Assembly: GCA_905479265.1 (NCBI GenBank)
Contig: CAJQLX010000027.1
Coordinates: 1 to 64,000 of the forward strand
Source of the DNA: an uncultured Alphaproteobacteria bacterium
GTDB lineage: Bacteria > Pseudomonadota > Alphaproteobacteria > UBA7985
Length of the DNA stretch: 64,000 nucleotides
Direction of reading: 5' to 3'
The translations under genes were made by a program, and so were the position numbers. The notes below the pieces were generated by a model. It searched no databases. It had not been told where the DNA came from and saw only the letters and a program-made list of their open reading frames with translations. Shown here one piece after another: positions 60,732 through 64,000 of this stretch. Within the stretch, counting starts at the first letter, position 1, and every line of letters begins with the position of its first letter.

Positions 60732-61823
60732 TCAGGCATCAAGCCTCGCCGCATCTCGGGGCAAATCAGACAAGATCTCCGGCCCGTCCGCGCGCAGAAT
60801 AACGATTTCCTCCAACCGCAGCCCAAAACGATCGGGCAGGTAAATGCCGGGCTCAATCGAAAACACCATGCCCTCGTCGAGGACGGTTTGGGAACTGCCG
60901 GTGATATAGGGCGGTTCGTGGACCTCCGTGCCTAAACCATGGCCGGTGCGGTGGAAAAAGAAGTCACCGTAGCCTGCTTCCGTAATGACAGCGCGGGCCG
61001 CGTCATCAACAACATGCGCTTTCACGCCCGGACGTGCTGCTGTCAAAGCCGCTTGCACGGCGCGATCGACCACATCGTGGACTTGGGCGTAACCTTCCGG
61101 ACCGTCACCCAGCACCACCATGCGGGTGATGTCTGAAGAGTAGCCTTCAAACCCTGCGCCAATATCAATGACCACGGCATCGCCCGCCTTGAGCTTGGAT
61201 TGCCCCGTGTGGTGGTGCGGGAAAGCGCCGTTGCGGCCAGCGCCAACAATCGAGAAAAGCGGTCTGGCCCCCATGCCGGCAAAGGTGTCGCGCGCGACTT
61301 GCGCAACCTCCAACTCGGTCATGCCCGGTTGTATCGCCGCCCAAGCGGCCTTCATCGCCGTGTCAGCCTGCTTGGCATTGGTTTTTAGCGCGCGGTACTC
61401 GCCCGGTTCCTTTCGCATTCGCAGCGCACCGATGGTGCCAACGGTGAACTGTCGTGCGGCGCGAGGCAAAGCGTCCGTGATTAAGGCGGCGTGGTCCGCT
61501 CGCATGCATTCGTCCAGCACTAAGCTCGAAAATCCCGAGGCACCGAAGTCAGCCAGCACCGCGCCCAAGGCGCTGTCTGGCCCTTCTGCGTCAGCCCAGT
61601 TGTAAAACGGCATATCGGTCTGTTGCCGCGCACTATCTGCCTCTAGCGCTGGCATCAGGAAGGCGGCCTTGTCGATCGAAATCAACGCGATACAGGGACG
61701 CTCGTCAGCGTGAGGGCGTACATCGAGCAGCCACGCCATATGCGCGCCCGGTGCAAGCGCGACCAAATCAACATTCTCAGCACGCATCGCACCGCGCAGG
61801 CGGGAGAGTCTATCAGTGGACAT
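60732..61823 (-). CDS. Xaa-Pro aminopeptidase family M24 protein
   Basis: 363 residues. The creatinase-like N-terminal domain (1-125) is followed by the pita-bread M24 domain. Metal ligands are all visible: VVIDIGAG and SSDITR (aspartates), RTGHGLG (histidine), SIEPGIYLP (glutamate) and LRLEEIV (glutamate). The substrate loop PHHHTGQ follows the usual HYxP region. It most likely cleaves X-Pro peptides or related betaine-like substrates. M24 members such as DoeA and DddP have other activities, but no stretch specific to them is present. It is convergent with the Gfo/Idh/MocA gene and divergent from the DUF3422 gene. Confidence 0.9.
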   Translation of the reverse strand: MSTDRLSRLRGAMRAENVDLVALAPGAHMAWLLDVRPHADERPCIALISIDKAAFLMPALEADSARQQTDMPFYNWADAEGPDSALGAVLADFGASGFSSLVLDECMRADHAALITDALPRAARQFTVGTIGALRMRKEPGEYRALKTNAKQADTAMKAAWAAIQPGMTELEVAQVARDTFAGMGARPLFSIVGAGRNGAFPHHHTGQSKLKAGDAVVIDIGAGFEGYSSDITRMVVLGDGPEGYAQVHDVVDRAVQAALTAARPGVKAHVVDDAARAVITEAGYGDFFFHRTGHGLGTEVHEPPYITGSSQTVLDEGMVFSIEPGIYLPDRFGLRLEEIVILRADGPEILSDLPRDAARLDA

Positions 61824-62149
61824 CTTGCATAAATCCTTCTTTTGGTCTCAGCGCCTGAGCCAGCTGGTTGGGCTCGTGATTCTGCTCCCTCGCCCCCAGT
61901 CTGACCATGATAACGCTAACAGCCACGATGGCGCACGCGCCCATTCTTTGCACCCGTATTCTGACAAGCTGGGCAATGAATTTTCTCAAGAAAGAAGGGT
62001 CGAGCTGCCCCGTCTGGCTTCAGAAGATTCTAAGTGCTGATTTGGTCATCGAGCCCCTGATTTACGAAGCGCTTTAACGCCTCGCGTGGGACTTTATCGA
62101 TCTTTACTCTAGATAATACTTGAAAGAGTTATCTGATGGAGACTGTGCG
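61824..62149. other. Intergenic region, divergent promoters
   Basis: 326 bases between the M24 peptidase (minus) and the DUF3422 gene (plus). I see no gene, repeat or clear hairpin. An AT-rich stretch near 62105-62130 (AGATAATACT) might be a -10 element for the DUF3422 gene, without a good -35. Confidence 0.4.
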
Positions 62150-63457
62150 ATGCAGGAGCACCCCCACCGCCGCGCCCTGATAGACGAGCTTCACGCGCGT
62201 CCTTTTGCCGAAATTGCGGCCCCGTGCGACGTGGTTTTTCTGGCGTGCAAGCACCCTCAAAACGCCGTCGGTCGAGACCGCGCGGCGGAGCGTTCGCTGC
62301 TTGCCGACCGCTTGGTGGCTGAGGGGTTGGACGAGAAGCGCTTGGGCACTAACCATTTCCTCGGTCCCGTCGGTGATGACGCCAAGGGCGACTTGTTGAA
62401 GTGGGAGCAGCATTCCGAATTCACCAGCCTCGCGCTGTTCCGCAGCGCCGTCGCGCCGGAGGCTTTCGCCTTCGACGACGCCCGAGAAACGCTGGAGCAC
62501 TGGGCTGAGGGGCTCACCGCGCCGGTGTTGGTCAAAGTTTCGTTGCGGGTTGAACATTGCCCCGACGATCCCGAGGCCATAGGCGAACATCTGGAGCAGT
62601 GGTTCAACGCCAAGAGCCTCGCCGCCGCCCGTATTCTTGACGGAACCGCTGTCCTTGCCGGGGATTTTCAGTTGGATGCCCACGGCCACATGCGCTTCGC
62701 CCTGTTTGTCCCGCCCAGCTGCAGTCAGGCGCGTGTGGGGCAGTTGGTGCAGTCTGTGCTGGAAATCGAAACCTATCGCGCCATGTCGATGCTCGGGCTG
62801 GACCGCGCACGCAAATTGGCCAAGGCGCTGACGGACTTTGACCAGCGGCTGGAGGACATCATTCTGGCTATGGCCAAGGCAGATTCAGACCCCGAAAGCC
62901 TGTTGTTCGACCTGCTCAACATTTCCTCCACCCTCGAAGAACAAGCCGCCCTGATGACGTTCCGCTTTGGTGCGACCGAGGCCTATAACGCCATTGTTCA
63001 CGACCGGATCGAGCTGCTGCGGGAACAGCGGTTTGAGGGGCTTCAGACCTTTCACGAATTTATGATGCGCCGCTTTGACCCGGCGATCCGAACCGTCAGC
63101 TCGACCCAAGATCGCCTCAACAGCCAACTGAACCGCACCACACGGACCGCTGAGCTGTTGCGGACACAAGTGGATGTTTCTCGCTCAGCGCAGAGCCAAA
63201 CTCTGCTGACCAGCATGGATCGCCGAAACGCCGTGCAGCTGCGTTTGCAGCGAACGGTCGAGGGGCTGTCGGTTATCGCCATCAGCTATTACGCTGTGAA
63301 CCTGCTTGCCGGGTTCCTGTTCCCGATGGCTCAAGTTTTCGACATCACCAAGGCGCAGGTTACCGCCGGCTTGGTGCTGCCTGTGGTGATCCTTGTCGCG
63401 CTGATGATCCGGCAGGTTCGGTTGGCTGAAGGGAAGGACGGAGACGGCGACGACTAG
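62150..63457 (+). CDS. DUF3422 family membrane-anchored protein
   Basis: 435 residues from the ATG at 62150, with GGAG eight bases upstream. The family N-terminus is HPHRRALIDELHARPFAEI (in part), and the body is long and helical with FEGLQTFHEFMMRRFDPAIRT (in part) and LNRTTRTAELLRTQVDVS. Two hydrophobic helices near the end (about 375-393 and 402-423) anchor it in the inner membrane, leaving a short charged tail (EGKDGDGDD). The function of DUF3422 is unknown. The topology resembles CorA-like divalent ion channels, where a large cytoplasmic domain precedes two C-terminal helices, but the GMN motif is not present. Confidence 0.88.
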   Translation: MQEHPHRRALIDELHARPFAEIAAPCDVVFLACKHPQNAVGRDRAAERSLLADRLVAEGLDEKRLGTNHFLGPVGDDAKGDLLKWEQHSEFTSLALFRSAVAPEAFAFDDARETLEHWAEGLTAPVLVKVSLRVEHCPDDPEAIGEHLEQWFNAKSLAAARILDGTAVLAGDFQLDAHGHMRFALFVPPSCSQARVGQLVQSVLEIETYRAMSMLGLDRARKLAKALTDFDQRLEDIILAMAKADSDPESLLFDLLNISSTLEEQAALMTFRFGATEAYNAIVHDRIELLREQRFEGLQTFHEFMMRRFDPAIRTVSSTQDRLNSQLNRTTRTAELLRTQVDVSRSAQSQTLLTSMDRRNAVQLRLQRTVEGLSVIAISYYAVNLLAGFLFPMAQVFDITKAQVTAGLVLPVVILVALMIRQVRLAEGKDGDGDD

Positions 63458-63616
63458 CGGCGCGCCACCGCGCCTTTTCACCAAAAAAGCCAGCCAATCC
63501 GAAAATTGACGGTGCCGACCGCTGCCCCGGTTATAGCGCCTCATCAAACGCAGGGTGGGGGACCGGTCGAAACCAATCCCCGTTATTTGGATTGTGGTAC
63601 TCCAACCGAATTTATC

Positions 63617-64000
63617 TCACCACGGGATAATTTCGCCCTTATAGTCCGCAAACAACGCGGTTTGTTCAGGTTGAAGATTGGCGATGACCGTCCGCATTCC
63701 ACTTGCACTTGTTTGGGCCGTAATCAGGGCACCTTCGCCCCCGGAAGCAGTCTTGACCCAACCCGGGCTCAGTGATGCGACGGTGATTCCGTCATCCTTG
63801 AGGTCGATAGACATTGACTTGATGGCCTGATTTAAAGCCGTTCGACTGGTGCGGTTCATATACATTGCACCGCCCGTGTTCTCCGCGATTGACGCGGGCT
63901 TTGACGTCACAAAAATAATTTTTTTGTCTTTGCCGAGTAAAATGTTTGGGTACAGGTATTGCGCGAGTAGCACTGGGCCGATGGCATTTGAGCGAAACAT
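63617..64000 (-). CDS. Short-chain dehydrogenase/reductase, partial, altered catalytic residues
   Basis: The last 127 codons; the N-terminus with the NAD(P)-binding glycine motif lies beyond 64000. Recognisable are NAIGPVLLAQ, KIIFVTSKPASI, TALNQAIKSMSIDL and VASLSPGWVKTASGG, typical of the C-factor-like SDR group. The usual YxxxK catalytic pair appears as NxxxR: the block reads NRTSRTALN where YRxSKxALN is expected. Tyr and Lys are therefore probably both lost, with a tyrosine two residues earlier. It could be inactive or use another mechanism. Confidence 0.85.
   Translation of the reverse strand: MFRSNAIGPVLLAQYLYPNILLGKDKKIIFVTSKPASIAENTGGAMYMNRTSRTALNQAIKSMSIDLKDDGITVASLSPGWVKTASGGEGALITAQTSASGMRTVIANLQPEQTALFADYKGEIIPW

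Overview
The window looks like the chromosome of a marine alphaproteobacterium. The clearest signs are a set of genes typical of that class: a DUF1013/TrcR protein, an SUV3-type helicase next to an S4 protein with FdxA and CarD close by, the ZauP-ZapA pair, a COQ9 protein, and divergent ubiG and lysC. A dimethylsulfoniopropionate (DMSP) lyase, a hydroxyproline-betaine epimerase and two TRAP transporters suggest a marine heterotroph that uses osmolytes. I cannot name the genus.

Region 1 (1-12 kb): a partial haem/electron-transfer cluster (unknown acidic protein, DUF1111 dihaem protein, cytochrome b561); ubiG and lysC; rpoH; a degenerate PPP-type phosphatase; carD, fdxA, terC, an Hsp15-like S4 protein and the helicase. 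Region 2 (12-22 kb): DUF465, COQ9, rpsU, a CDP-alcohol phosphotransferase, an ABC1 kinase-like protein, pepF, an acyl-CoA synthetase, trcR, a membrane protein, a small heat-shock gene behind a probable ROSE-type RNA thermometer, and rpmE. Region 3 (22-34.5 kb): a MotA-like/MotB-like pair with an enormous coiled coil, an OmpA-domain protein, suhB-efp, a transketolase operon with two poorly known downstream genes, zauP-zapA, an esterase and an HNH nuclease.

Region 4 (34.5-48.5 kb): dsbB, a YqaA/DedA protein, tRNA-Leu(CAA), and a Cache-domain histidine kinase with a NarL-type regulator. These last two are divergent from a ten-kilobase run of seven genes: dctP1, an enlarged dctQ1, a giant 1054-residue dctM1, then dctQ2, dctM2, dctP2 and an Old Yellow Enzyme-type oxidoreductase. 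Copies of a TACGTACGT repeat lie in the divergent promoter region. This is the most unusual locus in the window.

Region 5 (48.5-53 kb): zur, a perfect 18-bp Zur-type operator, and a Zrg-like zinc uptake operon (DUF2796, DUF1007, ABC ATPase, FtsX-type permease, DUF3299). Region 6 (53-64 kb): an EamA transporter; a dddP-hpbD-alcohol dehydrogenase operon for marine osmolyte catabolism; a small Cys-rich ORF; a degenerate EAL protein; a Gfo/Idh/MocA oxidoreductase; an Xaa-Pro peptidase; a DUF3422 protein; and a truncated short-chain dehydrogenase whose catalytic residues look altered.

No rRNA, insertion sequence, prophage or CRISPR array was seen. All family calls come from reading the translated sequences and recalling family motifs; no database search was run.
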